Assembly: GCA_017506865.1 (NCBI GenBank)
Contig: JAFCMP010000516.1
Coordinates: forward strand, 722,795 to 786,794
Length of the DNA stretch: 64,000 nt
Source of the DNA: Tribonema minus
Taxonomy: Eukaryota; Sar; Xanthophyceae; Tribonematales; Tribonemataceae
Direction: 5' to 3'
Below the pieces are notes generated by a model. That model had not been told where the DNA came from and did not search any database. It saw nothing but the letters and a program-made list of their open reading frames with translations. Shown one piece after another: positions 10,701-22,346 of the stretch; the stretch's first letter is position 1, and each line of letters opens with the position of its first letter. The position numbers were made by a program, and so were the translations under genes.

Positions 10701-13700
10701 CCACCACAGGCTCTCTTATTATCACAAGCCTTCAAAACAGAACATCCACCATGAACATGGCATGCCCCAGGGTATATGATAGAAGTATGTTGTGTCATCA
10801 GTGCTCATCTCCATGTCGCCAGCAAGAGTAGTCCTGCTGCCGATGCTAGATGTAGATGAACGCTGACATGGATGCTTGTCAAGCCAGACATGAGTAGAAT
10901 CAGCGCTGGCCATGAGGCCTTCTAGATCATCTCCTCTCAGCACATGTCTCCAACAAACTTGTGTGACCACTGAACCCAGTAGGCGTAGTCTATGTAGAAG
11001 GCCTGATCAGAGACACACTGCACCAACCATACTTCAAGTATAATGGGGATTCCACATAGGGCACACTTCAAGTATGAATATTTTTACAACTGACCCTGGT
11101 ATGAAGCAAAGCAGGAACTCGCCCCACGTGACATCCACGCCGCCATCGCCGTCGCCGCCAGCTGCTGGTGCGTCACCGCTCTTAACCTCACATTTGAACC
11201 TGCACTCCATAGCCGTTAATGCCTGCGACCATGCCTCGCTACCAACTGCCCCAGACATAAGCCTGGTGATTCCTGGCTCATTGCGAAGCACTCTGATAAG
11301 GCGTGAAGCTTCCACACGGCCCTGTCCGCTCCTGCACGAAACAGGACGCATTCACAAATGAGGAGCAGTGAAAACCTTGCACAAGCCTGCTGTGCGGTTG
11401 TATGTATGTGTATGGCAAGTTGAAGCTGCACTTTTGTTGAATTTCTGTCACATGCACGGTATGGAACACTTGCGCAAGTGTTTTAACTTTTGTATTACGT
11501 GCATGCCATACATCAAGGGTCCTTTTGTGCCACTCAGCTGTCCAGCTTTGGGCAGCTACATGGCACCCTCAGCGAACGCAACGGCATTGCCACATCAGCA
11601 ACCCTGGCAGCACGCAGCATATGCTGACCTGTACATTGCATACTGTACTGTACTGTACTGTACATTGTGTACTGTGCCAAAACATGCATATGCACATACC
11701 CCATTCGCGCCACTTGCCTGTCCAGCTTGCAGAAAATGGCGCGCATCACCGCCTCGCACTCCGGCCTCAGCCCCTGCACAAACGCCCCCGGATCGCAACA
11801 CCCGCCCACCCCCTCATCCCCCCCTCCCGCGTGCGCCGCCGCTTGCCCCCCCTTCCGCCCCCATCAGTGCTTCCCTCCCCCTGGTTCTCCCGAGCGGGCC
11901 TAGATGGGGACCCTGATAAGAGGCGAGTTTTTGCCAGTGCGGCCAATTCGCGCCGCTGCCGCTCCTGCTGCCAGACGCGCCTGCAGCGGAACGAGCGAGT
12001 GTCACGGACGCAGTGTGAGCCAGGGCAAGTGGCATGGAGCTGCCATGTTGAAGTTGAGGTTTGCTGGCAAATTGCTGCTCTGAAGACCTGCCTGAAGTTA
12101 TGCTTGAACAAGGATGGATGGCAGCCTACAAGTCGCAAGCACGCACGCATCCTTTGTGCACAGTGCTCGGCGCTGTTGGTCATACTTCAACTCCATCGAC
12201 CATACATGACGAACTGGGGCACGCACAAATGCAGAGCAAAGTGTGCAACTTAGGCACAGTGCCAGTACATCACAGTACTTGTGCACTGTTCGCACACTAC
12301 ACCACAGTACACTTTAGGTACGCTCAACACCACAAGTGTTGTGCCTCACAATGCAGTCATACCTACGGTATGCGCACCTGTCCGCCTCCAGCGCCGCCCT
12401 GGAGTTGCGCAGCTGCACCTCTGAGCGCTGCTGCGCCGCCTGCGCCAGCCTCACGCGCCCCGCCGCCGCCGCCAGCCTCTGCGCAAACCCCTGCAGCCTG
12501 GCCAGCGCCTGTGCCACCGCCGCCTGCTTGTCGTGGTAGCTGTCGTCAGAGGGCAGCGCTGTAACTGCCATGTCCTCTACCATGGCGCGCAGCGCAGCGG
12601 TGGAGTGGGTGTGGCGGTGCATCTGCTGCTCCAGGTCAGAGCAGCTGGGGGGGGGGGGGGGGTCAAGGGGGGGTTGGGGGGGTAGGAGGGCAATTCAAAG
12701 TAAGAGCTGTGTGGTCAAAGCACAAAGTGTATTGGTTGGGAGGGTGCAGTTGTGCATTGCTACAATGTGCATGCTCGTAGCAGCTGAATGATGATAGTGT
12801 CACATATTTAGGAGAGGTCGTTGAATTGTGTAACAAAGATGCTGAACGACAGAAATGTGATAACATAAGCTGGTTTGGGCGGTTCACAATCTGCCAGCGC
12901 TTCCGCTAAACTGTGGCATCCTGCACTTTGTGCTTTGCGCCTTGTGCTACCCGTACAGGCTGATCCAAGTTTATCAGTGAACACAACAGCTTGAAGTTGA
13001 CTGGCCATTGACGGTGTTCAGCTCAGTTGTGTGCGCACAATGTCGGCGAAAAATGACCAACCACGTCTTGCTGGGTGTTAATCAGTTCTCCACCTTCTGC
13101 CGCCATATTGCACAATCAGGAAGGTGAGCTGTCAAACAACTGCTTCCATTTTGACGCCGCGTTGCACACCCCTGGATGTAGGTAAAGCGGGCGAGCTGCC
13201 GTCCCGGCCAGCCCCTGCACTCACAAATGAAGTGTCCATGAGCAAAACCTGCTTCAATGTGCACATCACACAGGCGATCCCTCACCGCATTTGACTCTGC
13301 TGCAGCTGCTGAGTTGCTGAAGCGAGTCTCATGCTGACCAGTTCCACCTCAGCTTGCGCCGCTGCCAGTTGACTCTCCAACAGCTGAGCTCTCGACTCCG
13401 CTGCTCCTCGTGCCTGTCGCTGCTGTGTCAGTGCTCGTTTTGCCTCTGCTGCCTCCTTAGCAGCCCCTTCCTGAGGACGTGACATAGTGAACGTGTCAAG
13501 GGTCCAGGGGAGCATGCGTGTAACCCATCATCATGTCTTGCCTGTGCAGGGAGTTGCTCTCTGTCAACAGTAAGAATGGCAGTCACTGTGCAGATTGCGA
13601 TTGCTGTAACTGCTGTCAGCGGCAGTTACATGCGGTTTGCTGCTGTGATGCAACAGTGCTCTATCATTATGTGCAGATGGCAAATTCTGGCATTGGATGG

Positions 13701-16700
13701 AAAGCGCAGAAGGGAATGCACTGAGATCGTTGATTGGACTGTGACCTCACATCTATCTTAAGCAGCGAAAAAGACACCCACTGACATAAAACGAGTGTGC
13801 TGTGTGCCATCAGACCTGCAAGCCGGCTTGCAGTGCACAGGGCCGTTCAATGGTGGTGATGAGGTATCATCCCTCCTGCTGTTATTAGAGTGTAACAGCC
13901 TCCCAATAAGACCAACAACACCAGGCTGGAGGGTGGTGTAGTACTTCAAGAATTGGGTGCCGTGCATCGTGTACGGGATGGCTTGCTACTGATAGGACAA
14001 GGGCAGTCAACTGCAACGCATAGCAAATGCACATTGCCACGTTCTTGTGGCGCACAGACGCGAAGCAAGTGTTGTTGTACATGATATCACTTCAACTCAA
14101 CAAATGATGCTAAACTGCAGTTGCACTTGCACTAACAAACCTTAAACGTAACCCTACCCCTAACCCTAACCCTAGTTGTTGCCACTTGCTGTGCTGGTCA
14201 ATACAATCAATCGCTTCCAGCAGGTCAGCAGTATGAGCAACCCTCGCTTTGGCTGTTTACAAACATGAGAAAAGCGCACTGGCCTGCAAGCCTCGACGCC
14301 CACGCCGTTTCCCTCACATCTGCATTGCATGTGGTGCTGCATGTTACATCACCATTGCTGCACAAGACACAACCACCAATAACTGCTCTACGTACCTCAG
14401 CCGCCCCCCTCTGCACCAGCAGCTTCACCACCTCCCGCCTCCAGCACGTCAGCAGCTTAACGTACCCGTCCTCCCTTCCCCCGCTCCCCTCATCCCCCAC
14501 CCCCACCCCCCCACCCCCTCCCCCCTCACCCCCCCCCGCCAGCCCCCGTCCCTGCCCATCCCCCCCTGGAGGCCTCCTTTCCCACGGCCGCTGAGCCCTG
14601 TGCTGCTGCAGGAATCCGGACTGCGCAGACCGCGCTGCCACCGCAGCATCTGCGAGCGCCGCCGCCTGCTTCAGAGCCGCGTTCTGGCACCGCAGCAGCT
14701 CCAGCTCCCTGAGCAGCGCTGCGGGGTCACCCACAGCGCCGCCACCTGGCATGCCTGTGCTGCCGCCACCTGGCATGCCTGTGCTGCCGCCACCTGGCAT
14801 GCCCACGCGGTCCCCGCCTGCGCCTGATGGCACCGCAGTGCGCGTGGCAGCGGCGCGTTCGCTCTGAGCGCTGCTATGACCAGTTGTGGCAGCACTCCGA
14901 TTGCTCCTCCACGGCTCAGCAGCAGGCGGCGCGCGCGGCGGCTCGCTCGCGCGTCGCCACGCCCCCGCCCCGGACCCATAAGCTTTTGATTGCGCTGGCG
15001 GCTGTTGCGCATCGGATTGGTCGTCTCGTGTCCACAGCGGTTCATGATGACCAGCAGCTGCGGGAATGCGCCCTATCGCAGGCGGCGCCGATGCGGCAGG
15101 CGCTTCGCGTGATTGGCGGGTGTGTGAGTGTTGGGTGAGCTCGCTGGCATCGGGGTCGGCCGGTAGCACTATTGGCGGTGCTGCAACGCTAGCTCCAAGC
15201 TGGTGGTGATCGCTAGGCGCATCACCGCGGAGAGCTGCCTCAAGTTCCGATGTGTTGCCCAAAATGCTCTGCAGCTGCTGTGGCGGCGGTTGCTGGTGGT
15301 GCTGCTGCTGCTGCGCCGCTACTGCTGCTTCGCCTGCTGCTGCCGCTGCACCTACGGCTGTGTCCGCGTCCTTTGCGCCCGATGTTGCTGCTGAACTCGT
15401 TGCGGTCTCAGCAGCAGTCGCAATAGCCACTAGTGCTGCAAATAGCGGACCTGTGGCTGCGCTGTCCTGCGCTACAACCGTCGGCACATGATGCTCGTGC
15501 TGGTGCTGCTGACTGCGCACATGCGCCATGCGCAGCGACGGCGGCGACACGAGATCGACATCGTGCTCTCCTTCTCCCCCCTCCTCGCCGTCATGCGCTG
15601 CCGCCGCACTGAGCACACCAGCCGCAACTGGTGAAGTAGCGCATGCGCCCCGATTGTGACTCTCCGCCTCCCCCGCGTGTCCGCTAGTGAGCTGTTGCAC
15701 TTCCGCTGGTGGCATCGCAGTGTCGGTGGCCTGCCTGCTGGCTGCAGATGGCAGTGGCGCTGCTGCTGCTGCTCCTGTGGGTGCTGCCGGTGCTCCATCC
15801 CCTTCTGGAGCTGTCACCGGCGACAGCGCTGCTGCTGCTGCTGCTGCTGCCGTTGCTGCTGCTGGTTCTGCCGCTGCTGGCATGGGCGACGCCCTTGGCT
15901 TTGTACCAGGTCGAGGCAGCGGCGGCGCTGCGTCCGCAGCAGCCGCCGCCACCGCCGCTGCTGTTGATTGCGCAGCAGCCGCGTCAGCGGTGGTGGCCCC
16001 TGGCCCAGGCCCGCTGTTAACAGTTATGTTGATGCAAAGCGCTGAGCCGCTGCTGCTGCCGCCGCCCTGCAGCACACGCGGCGAGTCGTGCGCCGAAGCC
16101 GGGGCAGCAGAGCTCAGCGGCAGCTGCCACGGCGGTACACTGGCACCGCTGACTATGGCAGTCTCGGGCGCAGCAGCTGATGCGGCAGGGGAGACAGGGG
16201 GGGCGCCAGCAGGTGGCGACTGAGCACTGCTGTCGGCCGCACTAGCTGAGCGCTGCAACTCATGGCCTGCGGGCGGGACGCTGGAGTCAGCTCCACGGCG
16301 CTCTCCGTCCGTGTGAGGCAGCTCGCTGGTGAATGGAGACTGCCCCGCTGCAGCTCCAGTGGGGTGGTGTGGCAGCTGTGGAGGTGGTGGCGGTGGCGGC
16401 GCTCCACGGTTCGGCTGCGCAATTGGCAATGGCGGTCCGCTCAGCACACCAGCTAATGCGCCTGGCCCTGTACAGCAGCAAAAATTACATCCATAGATTT
16501 ACTTGAGACGATGTGGAAGTGAAGCTATTGGCAGTGTAGAGCTGCACTGTACAAGCAGCAAGTACATGCACCAAGCGTGACCATTGCAGACACCAGATGT
16601 ACTTCAGCAACTAAGCAGGCCAGGAAGTCCAGCAAGATCGCCATGACACCATGAGGGCAGCAGCTCACCTCTTGTGACAGAACCCCCGCCGCCATCACGC

Positions 16701-17284
16701 CTGTGCTCGCCACCCCGGCGATGGACAGTGTCATAGCTAAATGACTCATCCGAGTACTGGTGTTGCTGTAGAGCAGCGATGCTGTCTGACGCACAGCTGC
16801 TGCTCAGACTCCAGCTGTCGTAGACGCCCTCGCCATCGAGCTCCTCTAGGGCAGGCAGCAACGCCAGCACCTTTCCAGAGTATCTCGGGTCCAGGGACAG
16901 GGGATTACCCACCAGATGCAGTGCCCTGAGCTTTGATAATGCTTGAAGGTGCGCAACTTGAGCCACATCGCCTATGCTGTTGTGTGCGAGGTTCAGACTT
17001 TCGAGCTGAGTGAATGATCCCGGGTGGCTGAATACAGCCAGGCTTTCGATGCAGTTGCCGCTGAGATCCAAGGATTGCAGCGCTGCAAGCCGCTGCAAGC
17101 CTTCCAGTGATCCTGGCTGACTCGTGAGGCCATTAAGAGACAGGTCGAGCTGGCACAGCAGCGGTAGCGCCTCCAGGTTTTCCACAGTTTGAATGTGGTT
17201 GCTACTCAGATTGAGCTTGCGTACCTGGCCGTAGCCTTTGATGATATCTTGCACTAGCTGCGCCGTGATGCCCGTTATCGGCAT
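7702..17284 (-). CDS. LRR / coiled-coil protein, candidate VFL1/LRRCC1-like basal-body protein
   Basis: Exons I can phase: 17284-16669, 16467-14396, 13470-13286, 12644-12378, 11980-(about 11925), 10175-9968, 9578-9161 and 8478-7702 (TGA 7704-7702). Small exons between 11925 and 10176 are unresolved (coding-looking patches at about 11780-11725 and 10350-10260). The N-terminus starts MPITGITAQLVQDIIKGYGQ and holds about five leucine-rich repeats at residues 21-126, ending in an LRR-cap-like NPLSLDPRYSGKVLALLPAL. Exon 2 encodes about 690 mostly disordered Ala/Pro/Gln-rich residues. The later exons form long alpha-helical coiled coil with E/A/R/L heptads, then a disordered acidic tail. LRR-cap followed by coiled coil is the layout of Chlamydomonas VFL1 and vertebrate LRRCC1, centriole/basal-body proteins, so a centrosomal role is inferred from architecture only. 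CEP97-type or other LRR-coil proteins are alternatives. The exon phases fit wherever both borders were found. Confidence 0.7.
8964..9199 (-). repeat. Three tandem copies of an exon tail plus 5' splice site
   Basis: The last 39 bases of the coiled-coil exon (9199-9161, 13 codons) recur at 9103-9065 and 9002-8964 inside the following intron. Each copy is followed by a GTGYGC donor, a CTTGAAGTT-rich stretch and a CCCTAA-like motif. The period is 96-101 bases. No AG directly precedes copies 2 and 3, so they look like donor decoys rather than ready exons. Confidence 0.88.
9004..9025 (-). repeat. Telomere-like CCCTAA motif at a duplication junction
   Basis: The minus strand reads as CCCTAA units (two perfect, one slipped) exactly between duplicated exon-tail units 2 and 3. 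A weaker TTAGAGTTAGGG version sits at the matching place between units 1 and 2, at about 9106-9118. Confidence 0.6.
14143..14176 (+). repeat. Short interstitial telomere-like CCCTAA array
   Basis: CCCTAA-type units (ACCCTACCCCTAACCCTAAC and following bases) lie in the second intron of the LRR/coiled-coil gene. The array is too short to be a true telomere remnant on its own, but the same word recurs near 3434, 9010, 32400 and 39975. Confidence 0.6.
14738..14812 (-). repeat. Coding tandem repeat encoding PGGGSTGM units
   Basis: Three 24-base units in exon 2 of the LRR/coiled-coil gene encode (M)PGGGSTG repeats. The repeat is in frame and in a disordered region, so it is length-variable material without predicted structural effect. 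Confidence 0.85.
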
Positions 17285-17471
17285 ACTACATGCTCTTGTT
17301 GGGACGACGGTGGGGCAGACTCAGACCGCGCGCGCGAAATGAACTCAACACAAACGAACGCACTTCAACAATCACTTCAACAATCGCACTGGTTTTATTC
17401 CTCGCACGGGCAGAGAGAGCAGCAGGCAGTTCCTAGTGAGTGTCAGGCAAACGTTCACCCTACCATTCTCC
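17285..17471. promoter_or_regulatory. Bidirectional promoter region between divergent genes
   Basis: Only 187 bases separate the ATG of the LRR/coiled-coil gene (-) from the ATG of the P-loop protein (+), so both promoters and 5' leaders must lie here or overlap the first exons. The region contains a CGCGCGCG patch at 17327-17336 and two direct CACTTCAACAAT words at 17361-17384. No clear TATA box is seen. Confidence 0.5.
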
Positions 17472-19548
17472 ATGCGCGTGCTGCTGCCTTTCGCCCAAGC
17501 CGTTATAGCCGCGAGCGCGCTTCGTCAATTGCCGTCAAGTGCCCGGAACTGGCATCAAGTGTCAGTAGCCCCATTGAGAGGCACGGCAGCCGTCCACCGA
17601 CGTTTCCTGGCTACTGACGGGTCTGCCGGAATTGTTAATGGTGCGGGTACACGCTGCGGCAGCGGTGTGGCGATCTTGCATGCTGCTGGCGACGATCGCA
17701 GCGATGGGTCGGAACTAGTCCGGGAGGTGTTGGCGCTACTGACGCCCGCACTGGCGCTGGGGCTGGTAGCGGTCCGACCCGCATTCGTTAGCCAAGTGTT
17801 GGTGAGTCGTGCTGTGTGCCCCTCAAATGCTCGGCTTCGCGAATTTGTACGTTGTACAACATGCTGTGAGGTCGGCCTCGCTGAGCAATACAGATGCATG
17901 ATGCAACACGTAGGAACAGGATGGAGTTGCGATCCTAAGCGCGCATCATAAGAAAGTAATGCAACTCTGAGTACATACTGATGAAAGTATCGTTGCAGGC
18001 ATGACTCATGAGCAAAGCAGCAGTGGAGTATCCATGCCGGCGGCGCCCGGCGACTCTGCTTTCTTCTACTTGTGTTGATCTGGTGATATGTTTTGCGTTG
18101 CACAATCCACTACACGTTTCTCGTTTCATCTTCGCGATTCATGAATTGCCCACACTCTCACAAAGTGCAACACTTGGAACTGTGTGTATTTGCAGAGCTG
18201 GACCCTGACACAAAAGGCAGTCAGCATGTACGTCACGGCCACCACGCTCTACTTCGCCTACCAGGGCCTCGAGCTGCCCTGGAGTCGTCAGCGGAGGGTA
18301 CAAAAGGTGCTGACCGGGCTGTTAGCCAGCACCGCCCCCCCTCTCGAAGATTCAGCAAGAGGCGTCTTCCTTATAGGCAGGGAGCGACTGTGTGCGGCCA
18401 TCAATCCAGCAGGCTTTCGGAGCGAGCCTTGGCCATTGACCACGCTCATCAGTAGCAACAGCGCCGCAGGCAAATCGACCGTTTCACGCCTCGCATTTCT
18501 GAACGAGAAAGGTGTCCGGTATGTGGAGCTGCCAGCTGGAGCCAAGGACATGGAGGCACTGTGGCTCACACAGATGTGCAGCGAATATGACGTCGAGGCT
18601 CGGGCGGGTGAGCCGCCATTGCTCGTGCTGCAGGCAGCGCTGCAGAAGCTCAAACGCATTCGAGAACGGCGCCAGCGCCTGCAAGCTAAGCTGCATGACG
18701 CCGAACACATCACCAGCAACGATAGCGATCCCCGTGACGTAATGCCTGTGTTCATCACAGACTTGAGCAGTCGAATACATTCAGAGCAGCTGGACCAGTT
18801 GCTGCTGCTGTTCAAGCGGCTGGGGGCAGATGCTTCACTGGCACGTTTTGTGGTAGTCGTCTCCGCTGCCCAAACCGCAGCTGGTGTGCCTACGCCTCTA
18901 GCGCTCCTCCGGGTGCAGGTGGTCGAGGTCGGTGACCTGGAGGAAGAAGAAGGCAGACGTTACGTCGCTAATGCGCTGCATGAGTGGCAGTTGCGCCGAC
19001 CCGCTGTCAGCCTGACACCGGACCAGGAAGCGCGCATCATCGGCCACACACTCGCCAGGTGCTGCACTCTGGCGGGCCGCCTCAAAATTCTGTGTCAAAA
19101 CCTCTGGCGCTCATGCAGCTCACTGGAGGAGTTGGAGCGAAGTGTTAATGTCGACGCGACCGAGGAGCAGTTCGATGCAGACGCTGGACTGGACCAGCTA
19201 GTGAGATCTCTGTCGGCCGCCGGGGCGAGCTCCGAGCGTTTAACCAACTTCTTACGCCTGTTTGTCGTCTCTGAAGCAGCGACGTCTGCTGCCGCCAGTG
19301 CTTCAGACGTTGCTGTTGATGGGGGTGGCCTGGTAGCTGGTGCAGCTGAGACAGCTATTGTAACTTTGGCTGCTGCTGCTGCTGTACTTGGCGTGGCGCC
19401 GGACAGCATCATCAAAAGCAATTTAGGTATTGTGGGGCATTCTCATCCCCTTCTCATCAACCCACGCAAAACTGAGGTGCGCGCAGCATCCATATTCGCC
19501 AAAAAAGCAATGCAGAAGCAGATCACACTTCTACAAACACAATCTTGA
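17472..19548 (+). CDS. Putative organelle-targeted P-loop NTPase (AAA/STAND-like)
   Basis: Exons 17472-17801 and 18196-19548 join in phase 0 and end at TGA 19546-19548, giving 560 residues. The N-terminus is arginine- and alanine-rich without acidic residues, up to RRFLATDG near residue 50, which resembles a mitochondrial presequence cleavage site. A hydrophobic stretch around residues 90-135 could be a membrane segment. A Walker-A-like SSNSAAGKST lies at residues 196-205, followed by VSRLAFLNEKGVRYVEL. A hydrophobic strand ending in acid (MPVFITDL, about residues 293-300) is a candidate Walker B. The remaining helical region with leucine-rich segments is compatible with an AAA/STAND lid. The first glycine of the P-loop is serine, so nucleotide binding is uncertain. 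The exact family was not recognised. The upstream GTG in the same frame was rejected in favour of the first ATG. Confidence 0.65.
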
Positions 19549-19682
19549 GTAAGCACGCCCCAGCAAAATGTGAAAATTATTTCACCCGTACACGAATGAC
19601 GCTCCCTGCTGTGATGTTGAAGTTGAAGTACGCAGAATCGAATGCTGGTACCACTGGTTGCAGTTTGATCATCCTGAAGGTA
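19549..19682. other. 3' flank of the P-loop gene
   Basis: This short interval lies between the TGA and the LINE 3' end. It contains the words TTGAAGTTGAAGTACG at 19616-19631. No other feature is seen. Confidence 0.4.
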
Positions 19683-21600
19683 CTTTTTATTGATTCTCGC
19701 TCAGGGCGCGAAAAAGCCCAGATGATTGGCATCTAGCTGTACGGAATCTACATGTCGTATGACAGTCTGAAAGTGTCGTAACAACAACCACTCAAACGCC
19801 GCCGCCGCCAAATGGCATCTCGGGATCCTCCCCTACGTCCTCCTCCATGCCCCCCCCCCCAACTGGATTCTGCCATGTGTGTCATGACACGGCAAGAGTA
19901 CGCCATGTGGAGCGCTGCCGACAGAGCCGAGCGTAAGCGCGCCAGGGCGATGCCCTTAAGAGCTTTAGGGCGCCCTCCTCTGGGCATTGACATCCTGCTG
20001 GCATACTCCGTCGCCACAGCCTCCAGCAGCTTACGCCCCTGCTCCCTGATGCTGCCAAATGACCCTAGTGCCAAAGTGGCAAGTTTGTAGCAACTCTGAT
20101 CATAATGACCAGAATAGTGGGTAGTTTTGGCGGCCTCTTGGTCGCGACAGCAAAGCTCGGGGTCTGCTGCAGTCATCTGCGCCCGCGACGCCACCTGTGC
20201 TTCGAAGCAGGTGACGTCCACCATGAGCGGCAGTTGACGTGTCGGGTCGTCGTAGCCGGTCACCGGGAAGGCGTCGGCAGGCAGCACGATGTCCTCCTGC
20301 GACTCCCCGGCGGCCCGGCGGATCCCAGAAACGGCGTGTAGTCCTCGTCCACCAGTCCCGTTTTGAGGTATTGCCGCAGGATGCGCTGCGTAGCCCTCTT
20401 GACGCTATTGTGGACGAATGGTGTCGTGCGCCTTGACGCGTGGCGCTTGACACAGCCGTGCATGCAGGGTGCCGCCCGGCGACTTCCCGCACAGCTTGCA
20501 GCCTGCCGTGTGCTCCTCTACTCCGATGGCGCGTTTGACGGCCAGCTGCCAGGATAGGCCATCGAATGAAGCCGTTGTGGAGTACATGGGCTCGTTGAGG
20601 AATGCCATGCCGATCGAGTGTATGTGGCGCTGCGACCCGAATCGAGCAAGTGCTTGCGTGCGTTGCGTGCCCTGCGTCAGCTGTTGCAGGTCCGCCTCCA
20701 CTTCATCTGCAAGCTCGGTAGCGACGGCATCTGCAAGCGCACTCTGATTAGGGCGCTTCAGGCTACACTGCAACTGCAGAGCACTGACGTCAAGTACGCT
20801 GCTGCCGGTGGTGTTGCTGCTTCCGCAGGTGTTGGTGCAGAACCTGCCGCATTGGCCGCTGCCACCGCCATTGCCGCTGTCGCAGCCGGCACGGTGGCGG
20901 CGCCGCCTGCCGCCGCTGCTCCTGTTGCAGGTGCTGCAGCAGCCCTAGTAGGGCCTGGAGCAGCTGTGTTGCCTATGCCCGCAGCAGCTGCTGGTGATGC
21001 TGCAGCTAGTGATGCCGCCGATGCCGCTTGAGGTGCAACATGTGCTGCCGCTGCTGCTGCCTCTGATGCTGGAGCAGCTGCTGCTGCCGCCGCTGCTGCT
21101 GCCGCCGGAGTAGTTGCGCCGTGCGCCGCCGCTGCTGCTGCTGCCGCTGGTGCCGCCTGTGCTGCTGCGGCGGCCCCTGATCCAGCGGTAGCTGCGCCGT
21201 GTGGTGCCGGAATGGCTGCGCCATTAGCGCGGCCTGCCGCTGATGCAGTTGCCGCTGCCGGAGCAGTCGCGCCTGCACTGACAACCGCCGCTGCCGCTGT
21301 ACCAGTTGCCGCTGCTGGTGCTGTTGGTGCTGGTGCTGCTGCCGCTGCAGCCGGCGCTGCTTGTGTTGCCGCATCCTCAGCAGCGTTGTCTGCAGCCGCT
21401 TGAGGAGCCGCCTGCTGCAGCACCCCCGCCCGTCCAGAGAGTGCTGGTTGCAGCGCTTGCAACGTGCCCGCCACATACGCAGCATCAGCGATGTCGCAGG
21501 TGCTGGTAATGCGCCATGCCGTGTTGGGAGGTACTTGGCAACTGGGTGACCCACGAACTGCCCCGTATGGATTACAGGCCTCATGCGCGACAGTCATACC
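19683..21600 (-). mobile_element. LINE copy B: decayed C-terminal ORF2 region, 5'-truncated
   Basis: The minus strand carries, in broken frames, the C-terminal half of a non-LTR retrotransposon ORF2. Order from 21597 down: a segment reading ITSTCDIADAAYVAGTLQAL (the post-RT region where LINEs have GGLGLR..AAYLAS). Then an alanine-rich stretch. Next, at about 20770-20405, LSWQLAVKRAIGVEE followed by a zinc motif C-x2-C-x7-H-x3-C (CKLCGKSPGGTLHARLC). Next FVHNSVKRATQRILRQYL (20463-20260), then LMVDVTCFEAQ and GSFGSIREQGRKLLEAVATE. At least two frame changes separate these blocks, so it is a dead copy. The 3' end AATCAATAAAAAGTAC lies at 19683-19700. The reverse-transcriptase and endonuclease domains are absent, and the 5' border is estimated. 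Confidence 0.72.
20793..21430 (-). repeat. Alanine-codon (GCN) expansion inside LINE copy B
   Basis: About 640 bases of imperfect GCC/GCT/GCA triplets encode an Ala-rich (A, P, T) stretch of about 210 residues. The run is open in several frames on both strands. Interruptions are mostly third-base changes and single codon changes, suggesting repeated slippage of a GCN tract. Confidence 0.75.
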
Positions 21601-22346
21601 GGGTTGCCCTCCTCTAAATTCGGGTTGCCCAACAAAGAAAATCTGCCCTTGTGACCGTCAGGAGTCTCACTTCAGTGCAGATGTGTGTCAAAAGGCAGTC
21701 TGTGGCTGGTCGCAAAGCGAGACGCCCCCCCTGCCCGGAGGGGGGGACATGTAGGTGGGCCCTGGCACGGCAAACCTGATTGTTTGCGCTATGTAGCTGG
21801 CTGTCAATCACGCATTCATCATTCTGCAGTCTGTGTGGATGAGAACAGGTGCTGCTGTTGTATTTTTCTTAGAAAAATGTTGTACATTGTGCATGCGAAG
21901 CAAGCACACACTGCATGTTAGATTCAGGTAAAGCGCAAGCGCTCGCAGTGGGTTCTCTCCCGCAATTGTGAAGTCTGATGATGTTGTGAACAAAGCAAGG
22001 TGATCGATGTGTCCTGCGCGATATACAATCAGATGCCCATGACTGCACACGGTGCCACAAGACTACTGGGCAGCCACTGGCAGGTGCAGACGATGTCAGC
22101 ATGCAATGTGGTGCTACCACTGATGACGCGCAAACATCAAGACAAGAAAATCAGAGGCAACAGAGACAAAGTACTTCAAATTGGGATCATATTTGCTGTA
22201 TGATCACGCATGGAATGACCCATGAACCAGTGACATTGCCACTGCAAGCCTGCAGGTCGCATGCTGCGCTGTGTTGACTGTGTTGGTGTGCTGTCGTGCA
22301 CTGTGTATGAAATAGAAAATAAAGTGCTTGTGGCAGGGCCACTGAC
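21601..22346. other. Intergenic interval, nothing recognised
   Basis: This lies between the estimated 5' border of LINE copy B and the stop codon of the Fe-ADH-like gene. A 12-base near-repeat GGGTTGCCC occurs twice at 21600-21632. No coding signal or mobile-element boundary could be supported. Confidence 0.35.

Noticed and set aside
14225..14395. Continuation of the large minus-strand exon past 14396
   Set aside because: A strong GAG|GTACGT donor ends the exon in phase 0, and the frame beyond loses composition bias (VIGGCVLCSNG...).
20618..21410. Plus-strand alanine-rich frames over the LINE
   Set aside because: Complement of GCN triplet repeats; the minus strand carries the LINE motifs.
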